Assembly: GCA_045646905.1 (NCBI GenBank)
Contig: JAZRLP010000038.1
Location: forward strand, 1-59,179
Direction of reading: 5' to 3'
Length of the DNA: 59,179 nucleotides
Source: RGIG4079 sp045646905
GTDB taxonomy: Bacteria > Bacteroidota > Bacteroidia > Bacteroidales > Muribaculaceae
The translations under genes and the position numbers were made by a program. This document shows positions 35,719 to 44,797 of the stretch, one piece after another. Within the stretch, counting starts at the first letter, position 1. Each line of letters begins with the position of its first letter. A model generated the notes under the pieces. It saw only the letters and a list, made by a program, of their open reading frames with translations, was not told where the DNA came from and did no database searches.

Positions 35719-36456
35719 TTATAGATTCACTTGATTTGCGAGTGAGATGGACTGCGTAGGAAATAGTTTGCGTAAATCGGCAAACAAAGCAACATTATCG
35801 GTGTGATCTTTCATTAACACCACAAAGTTGATGCGAGTAATCTCCTCGGTATAATCATATTCAACAAATACACTACTCAAGTGCACCTTGTGTTGTTTGA
35901 AAATTTCACGATAGCGCTCTATATCCTCTACGACGCACCCCACTTTTATTCTAATAATACGAGAGTCAGACCCCATACCCACTCTATGTTCAAATCGTTC
36001 AAGTGGCACAAGTATAATTAATATCAAAGCCGTAGCAACTATAGAGATTGCATACAACCCCACCCCTACAGTCAAGCCTATTGCAGCTATCATCCATATA
36101 CCAGCGGCCGTTGTGAGACCTTTGACCGAGCCTTTCATTTGGATTATTGCTCCTGCACCAAGGAAACCAATCCCCGATACCACTTGAGCAGCAATACGGC
36201 TGGGGTCACCATTCTTTAGGCCCAAATACACTTGTGGCACATATATCGAGATGAGCATTGCAAGAGTTGCACCCATAGATATGAGGGCAAATGTGCGAAT
36301 ACCCGCCGACTGACCTTTGCGTTTGCGTTCAAGCCCCACAATGCTACCAAGCACAAGGCTCAAGCACAATTTAAATATAGCCGACACAAGCGTGACCTCC
36401 TTGACATTTATCAAGGCTTCAAAACCATTCCACATGTCAACGATTGAGGTCATCAT
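35719..36456 (-). CDS. MgtC/SapB-family membrane protein
   Basis: 245 residues. The conserved N-terminal MgtC block is clear: LSLVLGSIVGLERKRKGQSAGIRTFALISMGATLAML, here in parts such as GSIVGLERKRKGQSAGIRT, then GIGFLGAGAIIQ and GLTTAAGIWMIAAIGLTVGVGLY. The C-terminal 90 residues form a soluble ACT-like domain. MgtC proteins adapt cells to low Mg2+ or acid stress by acting on ATP synthase or membrane potential. It lies 14 bases before the antiporter gene and 8 bases after the coiled-coil gene, suggesting a joint ion-homeostasis role. Confidence 0.88.
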   Translation of the reverse strand: MMTSIVDMWNGFEALINVKEVTLVSAIFKLCLSLVLGSIVGLERKRKGQSAGIRTFALISMGATLAMLISIYVPQVYLGLKNGDPSRIAAQVVSGIGFLGAGAIIQMKGSVKGLTTAAGIWMIAAIGLTVGVGLYAISIVATALILIILVPLERFEHRVGMGSDSRIIRIKVGCVVEDIERYREIFKQHKVHLSSVFVEYDYTEEITRINFVVLMKDHTDNVALFADLRKLFPTQSISLANQVNL

Positions 36457-36464
36457 TGTTTCTA

Positions 36465-37415
36465 TTATTTTTTCATTGTAAATCGGCGTGAAGTCAATCG
36501 ATAGCCATCGGTAAACAATTCGACAAGATATTCACCTGGATTGAGGGCTGTATTCACATCCCAATAGATTGTAATACCACCTATTTCTTCACCACCATAT
36601 TCGATTTGCTTGCGAGCTGTGCATTGCAAGCTTGCACCTTCAAAACTAAATGAGCCAGCGCCACCCAATAGCGTTCCCTCGGGCGATGTGATGCGCAAAT
36701 ATATATTTTTAACACCTACTGGAGTTGAATTGTTTTGAGGGATAGTGAATGTTACTTTTAATTGTTTTGCCTTAGTGATATTTTTCTCGTTTTTGCCTTT
36801 TTTATTGAGGGCTGCAAACGACACTCCAGTGACATTAAGTTTTTCGGCAAGCACCATGCGTTCTTCAAGCACTTTCTTTTCGCCCGATACTCGTTCAACA
36901 CGACTTGTCAACTCGGTGTTTTGACTTTTTATTTGAGTATTTTCTTCACGAAGACTTCTATTCTCCTTGCTCAATGAATCAATTTGAGCAACATAATGGC
37001 GAAGAATGCCCTTGAGTGTTTCAATCTCACCTTGCAATTCTTTTATGCGCTTCGCACTCTTGTTTTTCTCATTTTTCAATTCTTTGCGAAGCTCTTCGAT
37101 GCGTTTTTTAGCTTGATTATATTTCTTTGTAACCGAGTCGCTTACAGCAGCCTTCACCGATTTACTTTGCGACTCGATTGCTTGAAATTGGTTTTCAAGA
37201 TTTTGAAACTCATTATCAAGTTGTATCTGCTCATTTTCGAGTTTTAACTGTTCATTAGTATTTTGAAGTTCGGCAACAGTTGTTTGTGCTTGTTCAATCT
37301 TCTTGCTTTGAGAACTATACATCCATATAAACAATACCATCAACACCACTACAGCCGCAGCCATTGAAATGATTATAATCTTTACTTTCTTATCGTTTGT
37401 AATTTCCTTTTCCAT
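36465..37415 (-). CDS. Membrane-anchored coiled-coil protein with C-terminal beta domain
   Basis: 316 residues. One membrane segment (about 12-31) after a short charged N-terminus, a long coiled coil (about 33-195, rich in Glu, Lys, Gln and Asn with leucines at heptad spacing), then a strand-rich C-terminal domain (about 205-316; KVTFTIPQNNSTPVGVKNIY, IYWDVNTALNPGEYLVELFTDG). The protein thus reaches from the inner membrane into the periplasm. No named family is recognised. It is first in the operon with MgtC and the antiporter and may scaffold or regulate them. Confidence 0.65.
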   Translation of the reverse strand: MEKEITNDKKVKIIIISMAAAVVVLMVLFIWMYSSQSKKIEQAQTTVAELQNTNEQLKLENEQIQLDNEFQNLENQFQAIESQSKSVKAAVSDSVTKKYNQAKKRIEELRKELKNEKNKSAKRIKELQGEIETLKGILRHYVAQIDSLSKENRSLREENTQIKSQNTELTSRVERVSGEKKVLEERMVLAEKLNVTGVSFAALNKKGKNEKNITKAKQLKVTFTIPQNNSTPVGVKNIYLRITSPEGTLLGGAGSFSFEGASLQCTARKQIEYGGEEIGGITIYWDVNTALNPGEYLVELFTDGYRLTSRRFTMKK

Positions 37416-37441
37416 AACATTGTTTTATTTAATTTAGACTA

Positions 37442-37449
37442 CAAAATTA
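37442..37449 (-). promoter_or_regulatory. -7 box for the coiled-coil/MgtC/antiporter operon
   Basis: TAATTTTG on the minus strand, 27 bases before the start codon. Confidence 0.5.
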
Positions 37450-37570
37450 ATGAGACTTTTTGTTTTCTACAATTGCAATAACACCCATTTGTGTGATTCT
37501 ACTAAAAAAACTCTATATTTTTTAGTTAATTTTCCCTAATCAATCACTTCCCTATTACAAATAATATGTA

Positions 37571-37578
37571 TATCTTTG
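37571..37578 (+). promoter_or_regulatory. -7 box for alpha-amylase gene
   Basis: TATCTTTG, 51 bases before the ATG. No SusR-type site can be named from the sequence. Confidence 0.5.
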
Positions 37579-37628
37579 CATTCTGTTAGATTCAATTACA
37601 ACATATAATCATACTTACTTTCTTATTC

Positions 37629-39830
37629 ATGAAAAAGCTTTATTCTAAAGTTGCTTTAGCAACATCTCTATGTCTTGCATTAAACATGTCGGCAGCCAAT
37701 AGTTATGGCTTGCCCGAGAATTGTCAAGACGGCACAATCTTACATTGTTTTGATTGGTCGTTTAACCAAATCAAAGAAGAACTCCCCAATATTGCAAAAG
37801 CAGGCTTCACATCGGTACAAACCTCTCCTTCTCAAGGCAATGCCGGCAATAATGCCACATGGTATTTTGCCTACCAGCCCTATGATTTCACCTTTGCAGC
37901 TGGTGGCCTTGGATCAAAGCAAGAACTTATTAATCTTTGCACCGAAGCCGACAAATATGGCATAAAAGTTATTGTCGATGTCGTTTCTAACCACCTCAAT
38001 GGCTCAATGAATTATGTAGCACCCAAGTGGAACAATAACGAATATTGGCACACCCATGGTAGCAACATCGATTATAACAACCGTTGGCAAGTGACACATG
38101 GCGATATAGGTATGCGTGACCTCAATTCAGAGCACCCCACAGTCTATAACGCTGTGCGTGCCTATGTTGACGAACTAAAATCGTATGGCGTTGATGGTAT
38201 TCGCTGGGATGCGGCCAAACACATTGGCCTACCATCGGAAGGGTGCGATTTTTGGAGCGCTGTAACAAAAAATTCTGAGATGTGGCACTATGGCGAAATT
38301 CTCATTGGCCCAACTGATAATGGTGGTAACGATCATCTCATGAAAGAATACACCAATTATATTTCAGTAACCGACAATACCTACGGACGCGACATGCGCT
38401 ACTCTATTCAAGGCGGAAATGCTTATAGCCACAACGGCAACTGGGCTAACCGTGGAGTAGCAAGCGATAAGATTGTTTATTGGGCCGAAAGCCACGATAC
38501 ATATGCCAACGACGGAAAATATGGCGAAGACTCTCGTTCGGCAAGCGTTAATCACATCAATCGCACATATGCCCTATTAGCATCACGCGCATCATCAACT
38601 GCATTATATTTCTCACGCCCCACCTCTACAAGTGCCAATGCAATACGCCTCGGGCAAAAAGGTGGTTTGGATTTCAAAAACAAAGAGGTAGCAGCCGTAA
38701 ACCATTTCCACAATGCCATGATAGGCCAAAAAGACTACTATGTGAGTGAAAATGGAGTAATGGCAGTGTGTCGCGAAAAAGGTGTAGTAGTGGTAAAAGC
38801 ATCGGGAAGCGGCAATGTAACTATTTCAAATGGTGGTGGCATAGTTGCTCCCGGCACATATAAAGATGAAATCACTGGCAACACATGGACAGTTACATCA
38901 TCAAAAATCACTGGTACAATAGGTTCTACAGGCATTGCTGTAGTGTATAACTCCGACGGTATTATACCCGATATACCCGAAGATAATCCTGGCGACAATA
39001 CCGAATCACAATTTACTGCATATTTCGATAACTCAAACAGCAAATGGTCAAATGTATATGCCTATGCATGGGAAAACAATGGCGAAATCCTCGGCCAATG
39101 GCCTGGTACTCAAATAAGCGTTGACAGCGAGTCGGGCTACTACAAAGTATCGGCAAGCACAACAGCTTCGGCTCCAATGATTATTTTCAGCAACGGCTCT
39201 GGAACACAAACAGCCGACCTCACTTGGATAAATAACGGGGTATATACCTCTGCCGGTTATGCTGGTCTATTTGGTGAATATCAAGGCGGAAATGACGAAG
39301 GTAATGATGATGAAAAGACCGAGAATAAATGGATTTTCTACTATAACGATACCAACTGGGGCAACTCAACAGTTTATGCCTATGCATGGGATGCCGGCAA
39401 CGGAGACAAAACCTATTTAGGTAGTTGGCCAGGAACAACAATGGCAAAAAATGCCGATGGCATGTGGGAAATATCATTCACCACTACCGACAACCTTGTT
39501 ACCCCTATGGTAATATTCAATAACGGACAAGGTGGCAGTTCAAACCAAACTGCCGACCTCGTATTGAAAAACAATGGCATATACAATTTCAATGGTTGGG
39601 AAGCAGCCGGTGTTGAAGATGCATTTGAGACTCAAGCATTAAAAGTGTATGCATCAAACGGCGTGTTGACTATCATTTCGCCCATTGACACCCAAGTAAC
39701 CATTACTCGTGCCAATGGTGTTTCAAAAGTCATTAACCTAAATGCCGGAGCCAACTATATCGACAACCTTCCTCGTGGATTCTACATTATCACTACTCAA
39801 GAAGGAGTTGCATATAAGATTATATTTTAA
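37629..39830 (+). CDS. Secreted GH13 alpha-amylase with two starch-binding modules
   Basis: 733 residues. Signal peptide to about residue 23. GH13 catalytic domain (about 28-430) with VIVDVVSNH, GIRWDAAKHIG (nucleophile Asp194), YGEIL (acid/base Glu223) and WAESHDTYAN (Asp290), so an active alpha-1,4-glucan hydrolase. Two CBM26-like modules follow (about 458-550 and 565-650; each with NVYAYAW or TVYAYAW, WPGT and a glutamine/threonine TADL segment), then a Por-type C-terminal domain (from about 660). It would degrade starch outside the cell or at the surface. No SusC/SusD pair lies next to it, so it stands outside a standard polysaccharide-utilisation locus. Confidence 0.92.
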   Translation: MKKLYSKVALATSLCLALNMSAANSYGLPENCQDGTILHCFDWSFNQIKEELPNIAKAGFTSVQTSPSQGNAGNNATWYFAYQPYDFTFAAGGLGSKQELINLCTEADKYGIKVIVDVVSNHLNGSMNYVAPKWNNNEYWHTHGSNIDYNNRWQVTHGDIGMRDLNSEHPTVYNAVRAYVDELKSYGVDGIRWDAAKHIGLPSEGCDFWSAVTKNSEMWHYGEILIGPTDNGGNDHLMKEYTNYISVTDNTYGRDMRYSIQGGNAYSHNGNWANRGVASDKIVYWAESHDTYANDGKYGEDSRSASVNHINRTYALLASRASSTALYFSRPTSTSANAIRLGQKGGLDFKNKEVAAVNHFHNAMIGQKDYYVSENGVMAVCREKGVVVVKASGSGNVTISNGGGIVAPGTYKDEITGNTWTVTSSKITGTIGSTGIAVVYNSDGIIPDIPEDNPGDNTESQFTAYFDNSNSKWSNVYAYAWENNGEILGQWPGTQISVDSESGYYKVSASTTASAPMIIFSNGSGTQTADLTWINNGVYTSAGYAGLFGEYQGGNDEGNDDEKTENKWIFYYNDTNWGNSTVYAYAWDAGNGDKTYLGSWPGTTMAKNADGMWEISFTTTDNLVTPMVIFNNGQGGSSNQTADLVLKNNGIYNFNGWEAAGVEDAFETQALKVYASNGVLTIISPIDTQVTITRANGVSKVINLNAGANYIDNLPRGFYIITTQEGVAYKIIF

Positions 39831-39954
39831 TGCCGTTTGCTCCATCTAAAATTAGCGATTACGCAACAATTTAATTTTATGATAATTAAATAATGCTAAA
39901 TATATTTTTTAGAAAAAACTTCTCATAAAATTACATTGTTTTATAAAAAAACAT

Positions 39955-39962
39955 TACTTTTG
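39955..39962 (+). promoter_or_regulatory. -7 box for ferredoxin gene
   Basis: TACTTTTG, 47 bases before the ferredoxin ATG, with TTG at 39936-39938 (spacer 16). The gap 39831-39954 holds only AT-rich DNA with a weak A/T hairpin. Confidence 0.5.
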
Positions 39963-40009
39963 TAGTTGTAAAACATTTTAATTCGTATAATATCTAAATT
40001 AAATTTATT

Positions 40010-40180
40010 ATGGCTTACGTAATTACTGACAACTGTGTTGCTTGTGGTACTTGCCTTCCTGCATGTCCAGTAGAAGCAATTTCTGAAGGTGATATCTATG
40101 TTATCGATGCTGATACTTGTATCGACTGTGGCACTTGCGCTGACAACTGCCCAAGCGAAGCAATCGTTCCAGGCGAATAA
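40010..40180 (+). CDS. 2[4Fe-4S] ferredoxin, 56 residues
   Basis: A 56-residue bacterial-type ferredoxin (MAYVITDNCVACGTCLPACP at the start). The two cluster motifs are CVACGTCLPACP and CIDCGTCADNCP, each C-x2-C-x2-C-x3-CP, so eight cysteines bind two [4Fe-4S] clusters. It is a low-potential electron carrier in anaerobic metabolism, for example with pyruvate:ferredoxin oxidoreductase or hydrogenase. It has its own promoter and a strong terminator, is monocistronic, and uses highly expressed-gene codons (GCT, GGT, ATC). Confidence 0.95.
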   Translation: MAYVITDNCVACGTCLPACPVEAISEGDIYVIDADTCIDCGTCADNCPSEAIVPGE

Positions 40181-40205
40181 TTCCTTCTCACAGACAAAAA
40201 GTTAT

Positions 40206-40245
40206 AACAAAGATGCACTCGCTTGAGTGCATCTTTGTTGTTTTA
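40206..40245 (+). terminator. Ferredoxin terminator
   Basis: Perfect 15-pair stem (40206-40220 with 40225-40239), 4-base loop, then GTTTTAT. Confidence 0.9.
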
Positions 40246-40343
40246 TAAACTCGGTCTTTTATCATATTATAGTTCACTCCACCACTGTACACCATAACGC
40301 CCCACTATCAGCACCCATTCAAGGGGCTTATCAACTCAAAAGG

Positions 40344-40374
40344 TTGTCAATTACAATAAATTAGAGTAACTTTG
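40344..40374 (+). promoter_or_regulatory. Promoter of the PQQ-propeller/hydrolase genes
   Basis: TTG at 40344-40346, a 20-base spacer and TAACTTTG at 40367-40374, 44 bases before the ATG. Confidence 0.65.
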
Positions 40375-40418
40375 CACTTTGTAAACTAAATATTTTTCAA
40401 TTTACAGATATTTGTCAC

Positions 40419-41990
40419 ATGAAAATAGTATCTTTTATTGCTACAGCTTGTGCCACACTATTATTAAGCGCGTGTGGTGGTAACGGAAAAAGTTCAACAG
40501 AAAACCCCGAAACCGACTCAGTTAAGGTTGACACTCCAAAAGTAATTGTCCCTCACCCCGATACAACTTTTGCCTCGGTTAAAAACTTGAAGGCAATTAA
40601 AATAGACACTTTCCTTAAAAATATTCCTGGCAAACTCGAAAGTTACGAAAACCTATATGCCAATGTTGATGGCATACTCACATTCCGTGGAGCGCCATCA
40701 CGCGAAACTCCATTTTCTGGCAAAGTAAAAGGTACTCCATCAACAGTAAAGGTTGATTGGGAATTCAACACCGGTAGCGGCATGACAGGTCGCTGGGGAG
40801 GTGGTTCGGGTTGGACAGGACAACCTCTTTATGTCAACTGGAACGATGCTCAAGTCAATCGCATCAAGAAAGAGGCTGCTGCTTATGTCAAACCCGAGTT
40901 TAAGAATCAAGAAATCATCGTGGGTTCGCTCGCTGGCAAAGTTTTCTTTATCGACTTTGAAACAGGTAAGCCCTCACGCGAAGCATATAACATAGGCAAC
41001 CCCATCAAAGGTACTGCCTCTATTCACCCATCATTAAACGGCAACATCTTCGTGGGTCAAGGCATCAACACCACTCGCCCATTTGGCGCCGTAATATTCA
41101 ACCTCTACAACCACAAAGAGGTATCATTCTTCAAAGAAGACCGCAACGCATGGCGTGCATGGGGTGCTTATGACTCATCGCCTGTGGCTGTGGGACAATT
41201 TGTGTTCCGTCCTGGCGAAAATGGTACTCTTTATAAACTCTATTGCAAGGGTGATAGTGTGCAACTCCACTCTACCCTACGATTCCGTGGCGCTAATGGC
41301 AACGCTGCCGGTATGGAATCATCTATCGCAATTCACAACAACTATGGCTATGTGGCCGATAGCGATGGCAATATCCTTTGTGTGAATCTCGACAACCTCA
41401 ATGTGGTGTGGCACTATCGCAACCACGACGACACCGATGCCACTATCGTTGTAGTTGAAGAAAACGGCGTTCCATTCCTTTATACAGGCTGCGAAATCGA
41501 CTCGCAAGGTACCGAAGGATTCTCTTGGTTTACAAAAATCAACGGTTTGAACGGCGAAATGGTGTGGAGCACCAAAACCGACGGCCGTTGCATCAATGGC
41601 GAAAAGAAAGTAGAGGGTGGAATGTTCTCAACTCCACTCGTTGGGCATGGCGATTGCGAGGGATTGATATTCTCGCATTTTGTCACTCACAAGTCGGGCC
41701 GCCTTGGCGAGTTCTTGGCATTTGATCGCAAGACTGGCGAAATTGCTTATCGCATTCCGTTGAAAAACTACTCATGGTCATCGCCCATTGCTGTGTATAA
41801 CGAAAAGAACGAATTGTTTATCTTCACTGGCGATGTAGTGGGCAATGTGTATCTAATTCGTGGTAAAAATGGTGAAATACTTCACACATCACATGTAGGT
41901 AGCAACTTTGAGTCATCACCCATCATCATTGGCAACAAGGTGGTGTGTGGCTCTCGTGGCTCTAAAATCTTCAAAATGTCAATCGAATAA
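40419..41990 (+). CDS. PQQ-binding-like beta-propeller lipoprotein
   Basis: 523 residues. A lipobox (LLLSACGG) predicts a lipoprotein. Beyond a short linker (ENPETDSVKVDTPK) and a region with LTFRGAPSRETPF, the protein is made of propeller blades: VGSLAGKVFFIDFETGKPSRE, YVADSDGNILCVNLDNLNVVW, LAFDRKTGEIAYRIPL, VYLIRGKNGEILHTSHV and related repeats. These recall BamB and PQQ-type quinoproteins, but catalytic quinoprotein residues are not evident; protein binding or sensing is more likely. It lies 14 bases before an alpha/beta hydrolase gene, forming a two-gene unit. Confidence 0.75.
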   Translation: MKIVSFIATACATLLLSACGGNGKSSTENPETDSVKVDTPKVIVPHPDTTFASVKNLKAIKIDTFLKNIPGKLESYENLYANVDGILTFRGAPSRETPFSGKVKGTPSTVKVDWEFNTGSGMTGRWGGGSGWTGQPLYVNWNDAQVNRIKKEAAAYVKPEFKNQEIIVGSLAGKVFFIDFETGKPSREAYNIGNPIKGTASIHPSLNGNIFVGQGINTTRPFGAVIFNLYNHKEVSFFKEDRNAWRAWGAYDSSPVAVGQFVFRPGENGTLYKLYCKGDSVQLHSTLRFRGANGNAAGMESSIAIHNNYGYVADSDGNILCVNLDNLNVVWHYRNHDDTDATIVVVEENGVPFLYTGCEIDSQGTEGFSWFTKINGLNGEMVWSTKTDGRCINGEKKVEGGMFSTPLVGHGDCEGLIFSHFVTHKSGRLGEFLAFDRKTGEIAYRIPLKNYSWSSPIAVYNEKNELFIFTGDVVGNVYLIRGKNGEILHTSHVGSNFESSPIIIGNKVVCGSRGSKIFKMSIE

Positions 41991-42004
41991 ATTGCGTTAT
42001 ATTA

Positions 42005-42961
42005 ATGAACAAAATATCTATTCTGCTCATCACTCTTTTATCGCTCACCATCTTTGAAGCCGAAGCCAAACTCTCGGCTAAGATAGGTGTCGTTAAAGAT
42101 GGATATAACTTTTGGCTCTATGAGCCCGACAATACCTCTTCATCATCGACCAAGCAAAATAGCGCCGAAGATGACCCCCAATTTAACCCACCTATCGAAA
42201 GCGAAAATCCCGATGAGTTTTTTCCCATCAACCTCGACAGTCTCTCTACCGAAGAGCAAATCGCATATGAAATGTGGGGCAATGAACTTTGGGGCGATAG
42301 CATAAGTTACCGTTCCAAGAAAGTCGATGGCAACAAAAAACCTCTCGTGATATTTCTTCATGGGCGCAGCCTATGTGGCAACGACCTCAACAAAGTGTTG
42401 CGATATGGCACAGTCGATGCGTTAAAGAAAGGACGCGAAATTGATGCCTATGTCATTGCGCCTCAAAATCCTGGCACATTTTGGAAGCCCGACAATATCA
42501 TGAATGTGGCCGACTGGGTTATCGATCGTTACCCTATCGACACCAATCGCATCTATGTGCTCGGCATGAGTCTTGGTGGCTATGGCACTATTGACCTCAC
42601 TGCAGCCTATCCTCATCGCATTGCAGCAGCAATGGCATTATGTGGTGGTGGCTCGCGCAAAGATTTAAGTGGATTGAATGAAGTGCCACTATGGATTATC
42701 CATGGCACAGCCGACGCTGCAGTATCGGTAAACGAGTCACGCAAAGTGGTAGATAAAATGAAAGAAGCGGGCAAAACTCCCCTACTACGATATGATGAAT
42801 GGAAAGGGGTGAACCATGGTGCATTGGCTCGTTTGTTCTACCTAAAACAAACCTACGATTGGCTCTTTATGCATACCCTCGACAATCGCAATGTCGATAA
42901 ATCGATATCAATCGACCACAGCGACACCAAAAACGCCTACAAAGACCTCCGCCGCCGATAA
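42005..42961 (+). CDS. Secreted alpha/beta-hydrolase (esterase-like)
   Basis: 318 residues, signal peptide to about residue 21. The hydrolase core (about 115-300) has LVIFLHGRS (oxyanion strand), the nucleophile elbow GMSLGG with Ser189, IIHGTADAAVSV (Asp of the triad) and GVNHGAL (His). The closest families are feruloyl-esterase/poly-hydroxybutyrate-depolymerase-like and dienelactone-hydrolase-like enzymes, so a carbohydrate or lipid ester is a fair guess. A Ser/Asp/Glu-rich segment of about 60 residues precedes the core. It is coupled to the propeller lipoprotein gene upstream and followed by a terminator. Confidence 0.8.
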   Translation: MNKISILLITLLSLTIFEAEAKLSAKIGVVKDGYNFWLYEPDNTSSSSTKQNSAEDDPQFNPPIESENPDEFFPINLDSLSTEEQIAYEMWGNELWGDSISYRSKKVDGNKKPLVIFLHGRSLCGNDLNKVLRYGTVDALKKGREIDAYVIAPQNPGTFWKPDNIMNVADWVIDRYPIDTNRIYVLGMSLGGYGTIDLTAAYPHRIAAAMALCGGGSRKDLSGLNEVPLWIIHGTADAAVSVNESRKVVDKMKEAGKTPLLRYDEWKGVNHGALARLFYLKQTYDWLFMHTLDNRNVDKSISIDHSDTKNAYKDLRRR

Positions 42962-42986
42962 TATCAAAACCCTTCATAAACGACCA

Positions 42987-43015
42987 ACGCCAAGTCAATG
43001 ACTTGGCGTTTTTTA
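42987..43015 (+). terminator. Terminator after the hydrolase gene
   Basis: ACGCCAAGTCA (42987-42997) with TGACTTGGCGT (42999-43009); realistically an 8-pair stem with a 7-base loop, followed by TTTTTAT. Confidence 0.8.
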
Positions 43016-43139
43016 TACACTTCCTTTGCAGACAGCTAGCTGTCCCCTTGTTTTTCGCAGAAAAAGAGGGGGAACCTTTAGCTCACATGTGAGCGAGCAG
43101 TGCATGTCGGTTTGCCGGTGCACGGTTGCGAGCCTCACC

Positions 43140-43167
43140 GTACCAGGCACTTGTGCCGGAGGGGGTT
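43140..43167 (+). repeat. REP-like hairpin element, copy 2
   Basis: GTAC (43140-43143), hairpin GGCAC tt GTGCC (43146-43157) and GGAGGGGGTT (43158-43167), the same order as at 213-236. The preceding 43024-43139 is also rich in small palindromes (GACAGCTAGCTGTC, GCTCACATGTGAGC) and GC-rich compared with its surroundings. No gene is seen between 42962 and 43272. Confidence 0.45.
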
Positions 43168-43175
43168 AAGCAAAA

Positions 43176-43225
43176 AATAATTCCCTAAATAGGGTGGCTC
43201 CGCTCACCCTATTTAGGGAATTATT
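43176..43225. terminator. Long bidirectional hairpin between convergent genes
   Basis: Perfect 21-base arms (43176-43196 and 43205-43225) around GCTCCGCT. A/T-rich ends on both sides let it terminate transcripts from either strand: the hydrolase gene on plus, the SUMF1 gene on minus. Confidence 0.8.
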
Positions 43226-43272
43226 ATTTATGCTCTGATTTTTAGCTTAAGAATAGAGATGAATACCCTAAC

Positions 43273-44769
43273 CTATGGCATAACTAAACGGAACCCAAGG
43301 CCGCTGTGGCGAAGGCCGGGGTAGTTGTTGTCGCGATGCGACACTCGGCAGCCGTTCGCATTGTAGCTCCAACTACCGCCACGGTTCACGCGGTAAGAGC
43401 CACTTGTTGGGCCGGTAGGATTAGTCTGTGCTGATGACGAGTAACTACCAAACCAGTCACTACACCATTCCCGCACATTGCCACTCATGTCATAAATACC
43501 TAATTCATTAGGCGCTTTGATACCTACTTGTTGAGTTTTTAATGAATTACTATAGTACCATGCCACATCGCCAATAATGTTACTTCCCGAATATTTATAG
43601 CCTTTGCTTTTATTCCCTCCACGAGCAGCATATTCCCATTCGGCTTCAGTAGGGAGACGGAAGGTTTTGCCGGTTATCTTATTCAAGCGTGGAATAAAGA
43701 TATTAACTATATCTTCCCAACTCACATAATAAGCTGGATAATAATTCCCCACTCCATAACTTGATGAGGGATTTGTGCCTAACCATACATCTGAGGCGTA
43801 TGCACTCATCGTTGAGCCATCGGCACAGGTGCCACTATATTTCATAACATATTCCCACAACTGTTGAGTGACTTCATACTTTCCTATATAATAATCACTC
43901 AAAGTCACTTGATGAGTGGGATATTCATCAGCGTCTGGATCTGATGTCCCTTGCTCTGAGGTTGCTCCCATCGTAAAGGTGCCACCTTTTACAAGCACCA
44001 TCTCATCTTTTTCCAACTCAGGGAAAACATTATACAAAGACACAGGTATCGTTTCATCTTGCTTTATCACACTTTTCACCGGACGGATTGTGAGCCCATA
44101 CCAAGTGTATATATCATGCGAGTCAATGCCAGCTGTTGCTACATGCAAAAAATCCATTGTATTGTTGATTATAGACCCGCTCAGATAATATCCCGATATT
44201 TTTGACCCATATACCGATGTCCCTTTTTTATAGCCAACAAATGGTAAAAATATGGAATTCCCGTTGGGTCCTGTGTATTTTACCCCTTTTACCCCATTGT
44301 AATATGCTATCTCTTTATCGCATTTCATGAGTTCTTCCATTTCGGCATGCGTGGGAATGTGCCAATCTTCTCCCCATTCTTGAGCAACCACATCATAATC
44401 GGGCGCTCCACTAAAATATTCTATCCCTGAAGGGAATACTACCGAATAGTTTGATTCATAGTATGTGTCTTTAGTCTTCGTTTCCCCCATAGCATAATAA
44501 CCACCAGCTTGTTCGGGTGATGTAGCGCCAAAATTATATCCACACCACATTGCCGACAAGCCCAAATCAACTTCTCGGTCGGTGCATATACCATCAACAA
44601 TAGATGGATGATGCACTTCTTCGATTTTTAGGCTATCTATATCGGCTACCTTAATCGAATGCATTATTTCTCCATTCCTATATAATTGTAATGTTGGCTC
44701 TTTTGTTTGTGAATTGAGCATTTGAGATACTATCACACAAAATGCTGATAGAAGTATATATTTTTTCAT
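43273..44769 (-). CDS. Secreted SUMF1-domain protein fused to Fibrobacter-type domain
   Basis: 498 residues with a signal peptide (about 1-20). The Fibrobacter-type paralogous domain spans about 62-232 (EVDLGLSAMWCGYNFGATSP, WGEDWHIPTHAEMEEL). A SUMF1/formylglycine-generating-enzyme-like domain spans about 255-498 (MVLVKGGTFTMGATSEQG, YYIGKYEVTQQLWEYVM, FRLPTEAEWEYAARGG, MSGNVREWCSDWFG, NRGGSWSYNANGCRVSHRDN). Of the two catalytic cysteines of true FGE after GGS, the first is replaced by Tyr and only the second is kept, so sulfatase activation is unlikely. A role in binding or another modification is possible. It forms a pair with the short gene at 44798. Confidence 0.8.
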   Translation of the reverse strand: MKKYILLSAFCVIVSQMLNSQTKEPTLQLYRNGEIMHSIKVADIDSLKIEEVHHPSIVDGICTDREVDLGLSAMWCGYNFGATSPEQAGGYYAMGETKTKDTYYESNYSVVFPSGIEYFSGAPDYDVVAQEWGEDWHIPTHAEMEELMKCDKEIAYYNGVKGVKYTGPNGNSIFLPFVGYKKGTSVYGSKISGYYLSGSIINNTMDFLHVATAGIDSHDIYTWYGLTIRPVKSVIKQDETIPVSLYNVFPELEKDEMVLVKGGTFTMGATSEQGTSDPDADEYPTHQVTLSDYYIGKYEVTQQLWEYVMKYSGTCADGSTMSAYASDVWLGTNPSSSYGVGNYYPAYYVSWEDIVNIFIPRLNKITGKTFRLPTEAEWEYAARGGNKSKGYKYSGSNIIGDVAWYYSNSLKTQQVGIKAPNELGIYDMSGNVREWCSDWFGSYSSSAQTNPTGPTSGSYRVNRGGSWSYNANGCRVSHRDNNYPGLRHSGLGFRLVMP

Positions 44770-44797
44770 TTGATATATGATTTTGATTGGTTATTTA

